DNA from: Borborobacter arsenicus
GTDB taxonomy: Bacteria; Pseudomonadota; Alphaproteobacteria; Rhizobiales; Rhizobiaceae
Direction: 5' to 3'
DNA length: 64,000 bases
Assembly: GCF_003934165.1 (NCBI RefSeq)
Contig: NZ_RKST01000011.1
Span: forward strand, 62,001 to 126,000
The translations under genes were made by a program, and so were the position numbers. The notes beneath the pieces were generated by a model. It was not told the DNA's origin and searched no databases. It was given only the letters and a program-made list of their open reading frames with translations. Shown piece by piece: positions 52,775 to 60,409 of the stretch (positions within the stretch are counted from its first letter, which is position 1; every line of letters starts with the position of its first letter).

Positions 52775-55336
52775 ATGCAGTGGGTCGAACGATTCGAGGG
52801 GTTCAACGACCAGCCGGCACTTATCTTTCCGGGCCGTACCCCCATTTCCTACAGTGAACTGGCACGCCGGGTCGGCGCATTGGCGCAGGAATTCGGGCCG
52901 CACAAGAAACTCATAGCGGTGGTGGCGGAGCCTACGGAACATGCGGTCATCGCCTATCTTGCGGCCCTGCGTGGCAGGCACGCCGTCGTGCTGCTGCCGT
53001 CTTGCAATCCGATCGCATTGGACGACTTCATAGACGATTTTTCGCCGGACATTGTCTGTCGGCGAATTGACGGCCGCTGGCGCTGCCATGCGCAAACGGT
53101 CAAAGCGAGTGTCGATTTGCATCCCGACCTTTCGGTGTTGTTGGGCACTTCGGGCAGCACCGGCAAGAGCCGCTATGTTCGCTTGTCGCACGCCGCGATA
53201 GAAGCGAATGCCGCCGCCATCGGCAGCTATCTGGGACTGGATGCCAGTGACCGTGCCGCACTCATCCTGCCGTTTCACTATTCCTATGGATTGTCGGTGC
53301 TGAACTCCCATCTTGCGGTGGGTGCCAGCATCTATTTTCCCGCAAGCGGAGCTGCCGATGCGGAATTCGCCACTGAGATACGCGCTTCCGGCTGCAGCAA
53401 TATCAGCGGCGTTCCCTACTCATTCGAACTGATGGATCGAACCGGCTTTCGCCGGCATGAATTGCCGTCGCTGCGCTTCATGACCGTTGCCGGCGGACGC
53501 ATGGAACCGACGCTCGCCGAAACCTTCCGGCGATACCTGGCCGACAGGGGACGACGGTTCTACATGATGTACGGCCAGACCGAGGCGACGGCGCGCATCG
53601 CCTATGTTCCTCCCGAAGAGCTTGCCGGCAATGTCGGCAGCATTGGCGTGGCCATCCCCGGCGGTTCGCTGCGGCTTGTCGATGAAGATGGCAATCCGGT
53701 CGAAAAGCCGGGCCAAACAGGCGAACTGGTCTATCGCGGCCCCAATGTGATGATGGGATATGCGCTTGCCCGTGAAGATCTGGCGAAGGGCCCGGAAATT
53801 GCGGAACTTCATACCGGGGACATGGCCGAACGGGACAGCCACGGCTTTTATCGTATCGTCGGCCGGCGGCGGCGCATGTCGAAAATCGCCGGTGTGCGGA
53901 TCAGCCATGGGGCGGTGGAGGCAGGGCTTGAACAGGCTGGAATCTCTGCTGCTGTGACCGGCGATGACGAGCGGATATTTGCGCTGGTCACTTCGCCGCA
54001 TTCGGACGATCAAGTGCTCAAGGTGATGATGGCCGCAAGCAGCTTACCCAGATCGCATGTCGAATTGGGCAGGGCCTGCGCACTCCCCCGGCTCGCCTCC
54101 GGCAAGGTGGACTATGCGGCTGTGTCTGCGCGCTTCAAGGAAATCCGGGAGCCGCCGAACGAAGGTATCCTGAGCGCGTATAAGCGCGCATTCTATCCTC
54201 GCCAGGTCGGCCCCGGCGATACGTTCGAAGGTTTGGGAGGCGATTCGCTGCTCTATGTGCAGCTATCCGTGGCGCTGGAGCGGGAGCTTGGGCATGTGCC
54301 GGACGGGTGGGAAACCATGCCCGTGGCGGCCCTTCGCAAGTCGAAGCATGAGAACCGCGCCTACAGCTCGATAGACAGCCAGCTTGTTCTGCGCGCTGCC
54401 GCCATCCTGTTCATCGTCGTGCATCACGCCACCCTCTGGCCTATTCCCGGCGGGGCGGCCGTTCTGGTCATGCTGGTGGGATATGGCCTGGCACGTTTTC
54501 AGCGCCAGCGTCTGCTTGCGGGCGACTCGGCCGGCGTGTTGCGATCGCTGGCGGCTAATCTTGCGGTTTACCTGCCTATCGTCGCCGGCTTCTCGCTGGC
54601 GCGCGGGGAGATTTTGTGGCCGTCATTCCTGCTTGTCGGCAATCTTGGCCTGGTCGGGTCAGCTCACATGATGCCGTATCTCTATTGGTTCGTGGAAGCC
54701 TACGCCCAGATCGTGGTTTTGTGGGTTGCTCTTTTTTCGATTTCCCGGGTCCGTGATTTCGCGCGGTCGCAGCCCTTCGGCTTCGGCCTGGTGCTGCTGA
54801 CATTGGCGGTGGCGGCCAAGCTGCTGACCCCTCTGGTGTGGAATATTGGCGGGGCGCAGATTTTCACACTGCCCGATGTGTTTCATCTTGCGGCGCTGGG
54901 CTGGTGCGTCTGCTTTGCAAGCTCGCGATTTGAACGCCGGATATTGGCATCGATCGCCATCGGCCTGTGCGCGTTCCTGGCCTGGTGGGGCGGCAACTGG
55001 GTTGGCTCATGGATGAAGTTCATGCTGGTGCTCGGTGCCGTGCTTGTTCTGCTCCACGTGCCCCGCATCGCCCTACCGCGCTGGCTGGCGCGCTGCGTGC
55101 TGCCGGTCTCGGCCGCCAGCTACCACATCTACCTGTTTCATCGGCTGATTCCCGAGTGGTTGCTGCCGCATCCGCAAGCCGCCAGTGCGACGGTCACCGT
55201 TTTGGCCATCGCGGTGGGTGTTGCGTCCGGCCTGGCGGCGTTTCTTGCGCAGAAATGGCTGCTGGGGTGGCTGTCGAGGCGGACGGAATCTGGCACAGAA
55301 ACCGTTCGCAGCCAGCGGGGCCTGCGACCGACCTAA
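52775..55336 (+). CDS. Three-domain fusion: adenylation domain, acyl carrier domain and membrane acyltransferase
   Basis: 853 residues from ATG 52775 (a TTG at 52757 is an alternative). Residues about 1-455 are an ANL adenylation domain: LLGTSGSTGKSRYVRLSH near 120-135, MMYGQTEATARIAY near 263-276, HTGDMAERDSHGFYRIVGRRRRM near 346-368 and C-terminal Lys in GKVDYAAV. Residues about 465-530 are a carrier domain with the phosphopantetheine site LGGDSLLYVQL (Ser491). Residues about 536-853 hold eight to ten membrane spans of acyltransferase_3 type, beginning RAAAILFIVVHHATLWPIPGG. The simplest reading is that one protein activates an acid, holds it as a thioester and passes it to an acceptor at or across the inner membrane, a one-chain parallel to Dlt-type systems. 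The acid and acceptor are unknown. It is convergent, with a 4-base overlap, with the next gene. Confidence 0.82.
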   Translation: MQWVERFEGFNDQPALIFPGRTPISYSELARRVGALAQEFGPHKKLIAVVAEPTEHAVIAYLAALRGRHAVVLLPSCNPIALDDFIDDFSPDIVCRRIDGRWRCHAQTVKASVDLHPDLSVLLGTSGSTGKSRYVRLSHAAIEANAAAIGSYLGLDASDRAALILPFHYSYGLSVLNSHLAVGASIYFPASGAADAEFATEIRASGCSNISGVPYSFELMDRTGFRRHELPSLRFMTVAGGRMEPTLAETFRRYLADRGRRFYMMYGQTEATARIAYVPPEELAGNVGSIGVAIPGGSLRLVDEDGNPVEKPGQTGELVYRGPNVMMGYALAREDLAKGPEIAELHTGDMAERDSHGFYRIVGRRRRMSKIAGVRISHGAVEAGLEQAGISAAVTGDDERIFALVTSPHSDDQVLKVMMAASSLPRSHVELGRACALPRLASGKVDYAAVSARFKEIREPPNEGILSAYKRAFYPRQVGPGDTFEGLGGDSLLYVQLSVALERELGHVPDGWETMPVAALRKSKHENRAYSSIDSQLVLRAAAILFIVVHHATLWPIPGGAAVLVMLVGYGLARFQRQRLLAGDSAGVLRSLAANLAVYLPIVAGFSLARGEILWPSFLLVGNLGLVGSAHMMPYLYWFVEAYAQIVVLWVALFSISRVRDFARSQPFGFGLVLLTLAVAAKLLTPLVWNIGGAQIFTLPDVFHLAALGWCVCFASSRFERRILASIAIGLCAFLAWWGGNWVGSWMKFMLVLGAVLVLLHVPRIALPRWLARCVLPVSAASYHIYLFHRLIPEWLLPHPQAASATVTVLAIAVGVASGLAAFLAQKWLLGWLSRRTESGTETVRSQRGLRPT

Positions 55337-55788
55337 GCGCCCTTCAACAATTCCTCGATCTCGAAGACCGTGTGGTTTGTCAGGGTTTTAGGTATCTCGG
55401 CGGTGACTCTGGACACCACCTCGTCATGCAAGTGCTTGCGCATCTCCCCAAGGATCGGCGGTGGCGCGATGATCACGAGTTCTTCGAACCGGCTACGATG
55501 CGCGAGCTTGTACAACAGATCGGCGACATCATTGGCGAAACGCTCCTTGTTGAGCCGGTGCCAATCCGTTTCCTCATAGGCGCTGTTATGCGCGGACGGT
55601 CCGTCGCTGTGGCGACCGGGGCGCTCGGTTCCCTGTTCTCTGGTGGCGGGGTTGGCCTGCTCCATCTCGCGGATGACTTCGAAATCGGGAAATTTCGTAT
55701 CGCCCTTGTTCCTCAGCAGTAGCGCTTTCTCGCCATCGGCCACCACGATCCACAGACCGTGTTTCAGCTTGATGTCGATGCTGCTCAT
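55333..55788 (-). CDS. Host attachment family protein
   Basis: 151 residues. The start HGLWIVVADGEKALLLRNKGD and the later LVIIAPPPILGEMRKHLHDEVVSRVTAEIPKTLTNHTV match the family annotated as required for attachment to host cells (first described in plant-associated bacteria). The fold resembles release-factor-like RNA-binding domains, so the name may mislead on molecular function. Its stop overlaps that of the fusion gene by 4 bases. Confidence 0.82.
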   Translation of the reverse strand: MSSIDIKLKHGLWIVVADGEKALLLRNKGDTKFPDFEVIREMEQANPATREQGTERPGRHSDGPSAHNSAYEETDWHRLNKERFANDVADLLYKLAHRSRFEELVIIAPPPILGEMRKHLHDEVVSRVTAEIPKTLTNHTVFEIEELLKGA

Positions 55789-55939
55789 GTCATGTTCTCC
55801 AGTTTCAGGCTTGTCACGGCCAACGCCTGATGAACTTGGAGGGTTCCAGTGGAGGATCGATCGATCGTGTAATTGACGGGTCTGGCGAAGTCCGACGTCG
55901 TTTTTCTTTGCGCCGGATCAAAGTGGGCTGATCCTTGGA

Positions 55940-56028
55940 TTGATAAGGTGCAGTGTGCTGCATCCTCCCGTGTTGCAGCGCGCTTTGGAGTTCCCTCCAT
56001 CCTGCCCCGCTTCGGCGGGGCTTTTTTT
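55940..56028 (+). ncRNA. AbcR-like (alpha-r15 family) trans-acting small RNA
   Basis: No protein fits, but a complete sRNA layout is visible. Stem 1 is GCTGCA (55957-55962) with TGCAGC (55974-55979), and its loop TCCTCCCGTGT holds anti-Shine-Dalgarno CCTCCC (55964-55969). A second anti-SD CCCTCC (55993-55998) lies in a small hairpin TGGAG-TTCC-CTCCA. A strong terminator follows: GCCCCGC-TTCG-GCGGGGC and seven T (56004-56028). Two CCUCCC-type motifs, the CUCCCGUGUUGCAGC stretch and a downstream GNAT gene are how I remember AbcR1/AbcR2 of Rhizobiales, Hfq-dependent repressors of ABC-transporter mRNAs. The 5' end is approximate and no promoter was assigned. The rest of the 322-bp gap (55789-56110) shows nothing else. 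Confidence 0.68.
56004..56028 (+). terminator. Strong UUCG-loop terminator
   Basis: GCCCCGC (56004-56010), loop TTCG, GCGGGGC (56015-56021), then seven T. No plus-strand protein gene precedes it for 670 bp, so it must end the sRNA transcript. Confidence 0.92.
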
Positions 56029-56110
56029 CATCTCCGCCTGATTGGCGGATGATGTGCAACCCATCCGTTTCGATCGTTGAACGAGAATTTTCCGATGATA
56101 TCGTTGCGCG

Positions 56111-56566
56111 ATGGAACACGAAATACGACTTGCCAATCCTGCCGATCGTCGTGCCGTCGAGGGCATCGTGCACGATGCCTATTCGCATTATGTGTCCAGC
56201 ATCGGCACCGTGCCCGGCCCGATGCTGGATGATTACGGCATCCTGATTGAGGAGAGCCGGGTGCATGTCGTTGAGAAGTCCGGTGCCATCCGGGGAATTG
56301 TCGTGCTGATCCCGCAGGAGGATGCCATGCTCCTCGACAATATCGCGGTCATTCCGGCTGCCCAGGGCACGGGACTTGGCCGCAGGATGCTCGAATTTGC
56401 GGAGCGGGCGGCCATCGACGCAGGCTTCACGAAAATCAGGCTCTACACTCAGGAGGCGATGACCGCGAACATCGATCTCTATCACCGCATCGGCTATCGG
56501 GACACGCACAGAGCGGAAGAGAAGGGGCTGCGAAGGGTCTATATGATCAAGGAACTGGTCATTTAA
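56111..56566 (+). CDS. GNAT-family N-acetyltransferase
   Basis: 151 residues with a clear acetyl-CoA-binding motif A: LLDNIAVIPAAQGTGLGRRMLEFAERAA (about 77-104), followed by RLYTQEAMTANIDLYHRIGYR. The substrate (small amine, amino acid or protein N-terminus) is unknown. The start at 56111 (MEHEIRLANPADRRAV) fits the family, although no strong Shine-Dalgarno is evident. It lies 82 bp after the sRNA terminator. Confidence 0.88.
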   Translation: MEHEIRLANPADRRAVEGIVHDAYSHYVSSIGTVPGPMLDDYGILIEESRVHVVEKSGAIRGIVVLIPQEDAMLLDNIAVIPAAQGTGLGRRMLEFAERAAIDAGFTKIRLYTQEAMTANIDLYHRIGYRDTHRAEEKGLRRVYMIKELVI

Positions 56567-56798
56567 CCGCGCGGGCCTCCTACGCTCGATGTTGTCCACC
56601 TGTCTGGCGTATTCGCGTCGGAATTCAACTCCCGCTTCTACTTCCAAACGCAGAAGATGCGCCGCCACCTGCCGGCCACCACCTGCAGTAGCGACATCGC
56701 AGCAATTTTCATAGAAGTTACACCTCGATAAACTGCTGCTCTTGTGCAGAATATCTGGCTGTGCCTTTATTGTTGCTCACTGTTTTCGGGTGGGGAAC

Positions 56799-58013
56799 AT
56801 GAAACTTTCGTCGATGTTTCTAATGTGCTTGGCGACATTTTGTATGAGCGTAGCAATCGCTGAAGAAAGGACCATGCATTTCGATAATATTGTCTTTGAA
56901 TATGATTTTCCGTCGCGCTTCGCTTTTGTCGGTCGCTCCGACGGAAGTGTTTATTTTAGCGACGACACAACAGTATTTGAATTCAACTGGAGATATCTCG
57001 GCGCGGATGAGAATGACGACCGCGCCAGCATGATATTGTCCGAGATCGAGGAATTTCCGACCTTGTATCGCGAGGACGGATATTTCAGAGACGATCTTGA
57101 ATTCGAGATTGTCAAAAAGGAAGCTCTGAGCCTCGGTGCCTATATCCAGTGGCGGGACGTCGGAAACGGTTTCAGCCGGTTAAGCTATGGCGTGGCGACA
57201 TGCTGCAATAAATACATGCTCGTCACGATCGAACGTCCAACCGCTGTAGGCCACGAAGATTGGATGGAGGTTTTCTACTCCTCCTTCCGGCAAGGCAAAA
57301 TCGCGCAGTACGATTCATCCGACAACGGCCTGGAAGGGACTGACTGGAAGCTGCCAAGAGCCACGACACCTGCCCAAACGACCAGGCAGCTCCTCTACGA
57401 TGCCTGCAGCAGCAGCTGGAACAAGAGGCTTTTCGCTGGACGCGCGGACAACAAGATGATGGGCGCATTTACGGTGGCGGGCAAGGCTTGGTGCAGCTGG
57501 GATCACGCCAGGCGGACCCTTGGCGAGGCGTGGGAATCGATCAAGACAGCTTGTCAGGAAAATGGCGCGGGAGACGAGTGCTATGTGTTCGCCACAGGCG
57601 AGAATCTCGCCGACTGGGCCAGCGAGGAAAGATTTTCGGTCGAGTTGGGCACTCGCGAGGAGCGGTATCGCGAATCGCAGGTTGCCGCGCGCCCGGTTCA
57701 GCCAGAACAATCGCCCGACTCCGGCGGCGGAGGTTCGATCCTCAACGATCTGATGGGCGCGGCCGGGGCGGCTCTTGAGGGCTTCAATACCGGCGCAGCC
57801 ATCGGCAGGGCACTGAATGGCGGTGGTTATACGCCAAGTGTGGGAGGTGGTGGAGGATCGCGAGACGCTTGCCCGCAAATGCGCGCCAACGCGCAAAGCT
57901 GCTACCAGAATTGGCAGAACATCGGCGGCGGTACGGCACCTGGGACCCAAGCCGGGTCGTTCTATGAATGCTACAAACAATATGACGGCGCAGCGCGCGG
58001 TCTCGGTTGCTGA
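56799..58013 (+). CDS. Exported protein of unknown function with Gly-rich, Cys-containing C-terminus
   Basis: 404 residues from ATG 56799, preceded by GGGGAAC. The signal peptide is MKLSSMFLMCLATFCMSVAIA. Residues about 22-170 are a compact domain without motifs I recognise. A second region (about 205-300) contains paired Cys (YDACSSSWNK, GKAWCSWDHARR, KTACQENGAGDECY). A Gly-rich linker (GGGGS...GGGGGS, about 325-360) precedes a tail with four Cys (DACPQMRANAQSCYQNW, FYECYKQYD, GLGC at the very end). The first 500 bp are visibly AT-richer than the surrounding genes, suggesting transfer. The product is probably periplasmic or secreted and disulphide-bonded. Confidence 0.68.
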   Translation: MKLSSMFLMCLATFCMSVAIAEERTMHFDNIVFEYDFPSRFAFVGRSDGSVYFSDDTTVFEFNWRYLGADENDDRASMILSEIEEFPTLYREDGYFRDDLEFEIVKKEALSLGAYIQWRDVGNGFSRLSYGVATCCNKYMLVTIERPTAVGHEDWMEVFYSSFRQGKIAQYDSSDNGLEGTDWKLPRATTPAQTTRQLLYDACSSSWNKRLFAGRADNKMMGAFTVAGKAWCSWDHARRTLGEAWESIKTACQENGAGDECYVFATGENLADWASEERFSVELGTREERYRESQVAARPVQPEQSPDSGGGGSILNDLMGAAGAALEGFNTGAAIGRALNGGGYTPSVGGGGGSRDACPQMRANAQSCYQNWQNIGGGTAPGTQAGSFYECYKQYDGAARGLGC

Positions 58014-58023
58014 GGAGCTTTCA

Positions 58024-58386
58024 ATGAGTTGGTTGCCGAAGGAAGGGTTTATGCGCCGGCTGGTGATCGCGTTGCCGTTCCTGTGTCTTGGCGTTGCTCC
58101 GGGTCATGGCAAAAGCTGTGAGGAAGCGATCGATGAAATCGCAGTTCAATGCATGCTGAAGAAGGGTGTCGAGCACGGCGCCGCCTGCCGCAAGGAAGCC
58201 CAGGGCCGGCTTCAGAACTGCAGGAATTTCCAGGGCGAGATGGCGGATTTTCGCGGCACCGCCAAACAGGGATGGAACGACCCTGAAGGCAATGTCTACA
58301 AGAGCTGCGAAGACAAGCGCCGCGAGAACTATGTCCTGGACAAGGACGAAATAGATTATTGCGGGGGGCTCCCGCGCAGGAAATAG
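58024..58386 (+). CDS. Small exported Cys-rich protein of unknown function
   Basis: 120 residues from ATG 58024 (GAGGAG 6 bases upstream); ATG 58051, behind GGAAGG, would start directly at the signal peptide MRRLVIALPFLCLGVAPGHG. The mature protein of about 95 residues has six Cys (SCEEA, QCMLKK, ACRKE, NCRNF, SCEDK, YCGGL), implying disulphides. It begins 10 bp after the previous stop, so the two exported proteins are probably made together. No family was recognised. Confidence 0.6.
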   Translation: MSWLPKEGFMRRLVIALPFLCLGVAPGHGKSCEEAIDEIAVQCMLKKGVEHGAACRKEAQGRLQNCRNFQGEMADFRGTAKQGWNDPEGNVYKSCEDKRRENYVLDKDEIDYCGGLPRRK

Positions 58387-58484
58387 CTGGCTCTGCTCAC
58401 CATTGGGGTCAGGAGGCCGGGCAGGTTCTGCCGCAGACGCTGCCTTGCGACATGGTGTGTATCAGCAATGGCGATTTAAAAGGA

Positions 58485-58559
58485 TGGTGGGCGTGACAAG
58501 GATTGAACTTGTGACCCCTGCAATGTCAATGCAGTGCTCTCCCGCTGAGCTACACGCCC
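58485..58559 (-). tRNA. tRNA-Val (anticodon GAC)
   Basis: On the minus strand the 75 nt fold as a complete cloverleaf. The acceptor GGGCGTG pairs with CACGCCC, the D-arm is GCTCAGCGGGAGAGC, and the anticodon stem CTGCA/TGCAG has loop TTGACAT (anticodon GAC). The T-arm is ACAAGTTCAATCCTTGT and the CCA end is encoded. No integrase or repeated tRNA 3' end was noticed nearby. Confidence 0.95.
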
Positions 58560-58601
58560 ATCCGACGCCGCGCATACACCACATATGCCCTTAAGCGTCA
58601 A

Positions 58602-58658
58602 TAGAGCAATTCCACGAAAAAGGGGAACCGCCTTCCCGCTTTGGAATCGCTTCGACGG
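58602..58658. repeat. Degenerate rhizobial intergenic repeat
   Basis: AGAGCAATTCCACGAAAAAG, then AACCGCCTTCCCGCTTTGGAAT and a final TTGCTC, form an imperfect palindrome of the common rhizobial type (AGAGCAATTCC...GGAATTGCT). It is decayed relative to the copies at 10772 and 60225. Confidence 0.45.
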
Positions 58659-58735
58659 ATTGCTCGCAGCCGGTGGCACGAACTGCATCAGGCAATCAAA
58701 GCTGGCAGGCGATTGTGGTTCGAAGGACGCCCTGT

Positions 58736-59098
58736 TCAGGCAGCCTGCAGCATCTTTTCGACTTCGTGAACCAGTTCGCGCAGATGGAAGGGCTTCGACA
58801 ATACCTTGGCGTCCCGCGGCGCCTTCGAATCGGGGTTCAGGGCAACGGCGGCGAAGCCGGTGATGAACATCACCTTCAGGTCCGGGTCGATTTCGGTGGC
58901 GCGGCGGGCAAGTTCGATCCCATCCATCTCCGGCATGACGATATCGGTCAGAAGCAGCGAAAAGGGCTCTTCGCGCAGACGCTCATAGGCGCTTGCGCCA
59001 TTGTCGAAATCGCTCACGTCATAGCCGGCGCGCTCCAGCGCCTTGACCAGGAACCGGCGCATGTCGTCATCGTCTTCCGCCAGAAGAATGCGTGCCAT
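58736..59098 (-). CDS. cpdR: CpdR-type single-domain response regulator
   Basis: 120 residues from ATG 59098 (MARILLAEDDDDMRRFL). It is a receiver domain only, with acidic Asp8-Asp11, phospho-acceptor Asp52 in LLTDIVMPEMDG, switch FITG and Lys in LSKPFHLREL. Length and sequence match CpdR, the ClpXP adaptor regulated by the CckA-ChpT phosphorelay, which drives cell-cycle-timed proteolysis. The C-terminus ends in Ala-Ala, as expected for a ClpXP-recognised protein. A TTAACCAT box lies 48 bp upstream. Confidence 0.92.
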   Translation of the reverse strand: MARILLAEDDDDMRRFLVKALERAGYDVSDFDNGASAYERLREEPFSLLLTDIVMPEMDGIELARRATEIDPDLKVMFITGFAAVALNPDSKAPRDAKVLSKPFHLRELVHEVEKMLQAA

Positions 59099-59145
59099 CG
59101 TTTTTGCTCGAATCACCTTTGAAAAACTGCGCTGGTGCAGCCTTG

Positions 59146-59153
59146 TTAACCAT
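59146..59153 (-). promoter_or_regulatory. Putative CtrA-binding box upstream of cpdR
   Basis: TTAACCAT (59146-59153 on the plus strand) equals the CtrA 8-mer described for Alphaproteobacteria. It lies 48 bp upstream of the cpdR start, a promoter-like distance. The other full-site form TTAA-N7-TTAA is not present. Confidence 0.5.
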
Positions 59154-59307
59154 CCTGTATATGAAGATCGGACGGTAAACATCAAGTGAATGACGCTGCA
59201 GGCCCCATGCGAAACGACCTAACGGCAAAGGTCCCGAATCGCTGGACATGCCGATTGCCAGATGGCACTTTCGTGGCCATGGCAGAGTGTTGTGCGGATC
59301 GAGGACG

Positions 59308-60195
59308 ATGACGGCAGCCGATGATTTTTCGACGGTGGCGCCGTTCGAGATCCGACAGGGCGGACAGCAGCGCGTGCCCTTCGTGTTCAATTCCCCGCAT
59401 AGCGGCCGCTACTATCCGGCACGGTTCCTCTCCATGGTGCGCCTGGATGGCGATGCCATCCGCCGCTCTGAAGATTGCTATGTCGACGAATTGTTTTCCG
59501 GCGCCGTGGCGCTGGGAGCGCCGCTGATGGCGGCCAATTTCCCCCGTTCCTATCTCGACGTGAATCGGGAGCCGTGGGAACTTGATCCACGCATGTTCAT
59601 GGAGCCGGTTCCCTCCTTCGCCAATATCCGCTCGGCGCGCGTGGCCGGCGGGCTCGGCACCATCCCCAAACTGGTGGGCGAGGGGCTCGACATCTATGCC
59701 GGCCGCCTGCCGCTCTCAGAGGCGCTTGGCCGCATCGAGACCGTCTACAAGCCCTATCATGCGGCGCTGAAGCAGCTTGTCATGCGCACCCATATGCAGT
59801 TCGGCTCGGCGGTGCTCATCGATGGCCACTCCATGCCGGCAAGCGTGCGCATCGGCGAGACCGGCGTGCGGCCGGATTTCATCATCGGCGACCGCTTCGG
59901 CACTTCGGCCTCGCGCGCGCTGACCGAGACGGCGATCTCGATCCTGATTTCGATGGGCTACACGGTTGCCCACAACAAGCCTTATGCCGGCGGCTTCATC
60001 ACCGAGCATTACGGCCGGCCGGCGCGCAACCTGCATGCGCTGCAGATCGAGATCAATCGCGGGCTTTATATGAACGAGCAGACATTCCGCAAATCGGCGG
60101 GTTTCGATGCGCTCACCGATGACCTCACCTGCTTCTGCGCCGAACTAATGGCCAGCCTGACTCCGGTGGACGACCTGCCGCTCGCCGCAGAGTAG
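59308..60195 (+). CDS. N-formylglutamate amidohydrolase family protein (second copy)
   Basis: 295 residues from ATG 59308, behind GAGGACG. Motifs are FVFNSPHSGRYYP (zinc-binding His), YLDVNREPWELDPRMF and IDGHSMPASVRIGE. It is divergent from cpdR, an order I recall as conserved in related genomes. There is no hut cluster around it, so the true substrate may differ from N-formylglutamate. It is clearly distinct in sequence from the 22340 copy (CDHASNFIP there). Confidence 0.88.
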   Translation: MTAADDFSTVAPFEIRQGGQQRVPFVFNSPHSGRYYPARFLSMVRLDGDAIRRSEDCYVDELFSGAVALGAPLMAANFPRSYLDVNREPWELDPRMFMEPVPSFANIRSARVAGGLGTIPKLVGEGLDIYAGRLPLSEALGRIETVYKPYHAALKQLVMRTHMQFGSAVLIDGHSMPASVRIGETGVRPDFIIGDRFGTSASRALTETAISILISMGYTVAHNKPYAGGFITEHYGRPARNLHALQIEINRGLYMNEQTFRKSAGFDALTDDLTCFCAELMASLTPVDDLPLAAE

Positions 60196-60224
60196 CACTG
60201 CGGAACGGAAAAAGGTGTCTGCGC

Positions 60225-60345
60225 TGCACTTAGACCATGATACCGAAAAGTGTGAAGCGGTTTTCGGACGACATCATGGTCTATCAAATTGATTGTGCCG
60301 CATGTATGCGTCGCCAAGTGAGTCCACTTGGCCGCAACATGCTCT
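60225..60345. repeat. Rhizobial intergenic repeat (RIME-like), inverted copy
   Basis: The core CCGAAAAGTGTGAAGCGGTTTTCGG sits within a TAGACCATGAT...ATCATGGTCTA palindrome, and the element ends GCAACATGCTCTA. Reversed, it has the same order as 10772-10865 (TAGAGCAT..., TTTGAT..., CCGAAAACCG, CTTTTCGG). It fills the gap before hisN. Confidence 0.75.
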
Positions 60346-60409
60346 AGCCAGTTGCATTCGTCCAGTTGGACTGTTCCGCATCGGCGGAACCGCATCCCAG
60401 GAGATTTCA

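Noticed and set aside
58485-58559. tRNA-Val as the attachment site of an integrated element
   Set aside because: No integrase, direct repeat of the tRNA 3' end or phage gene is visible; only the AT-richer neighbouring gene hints at transfer.
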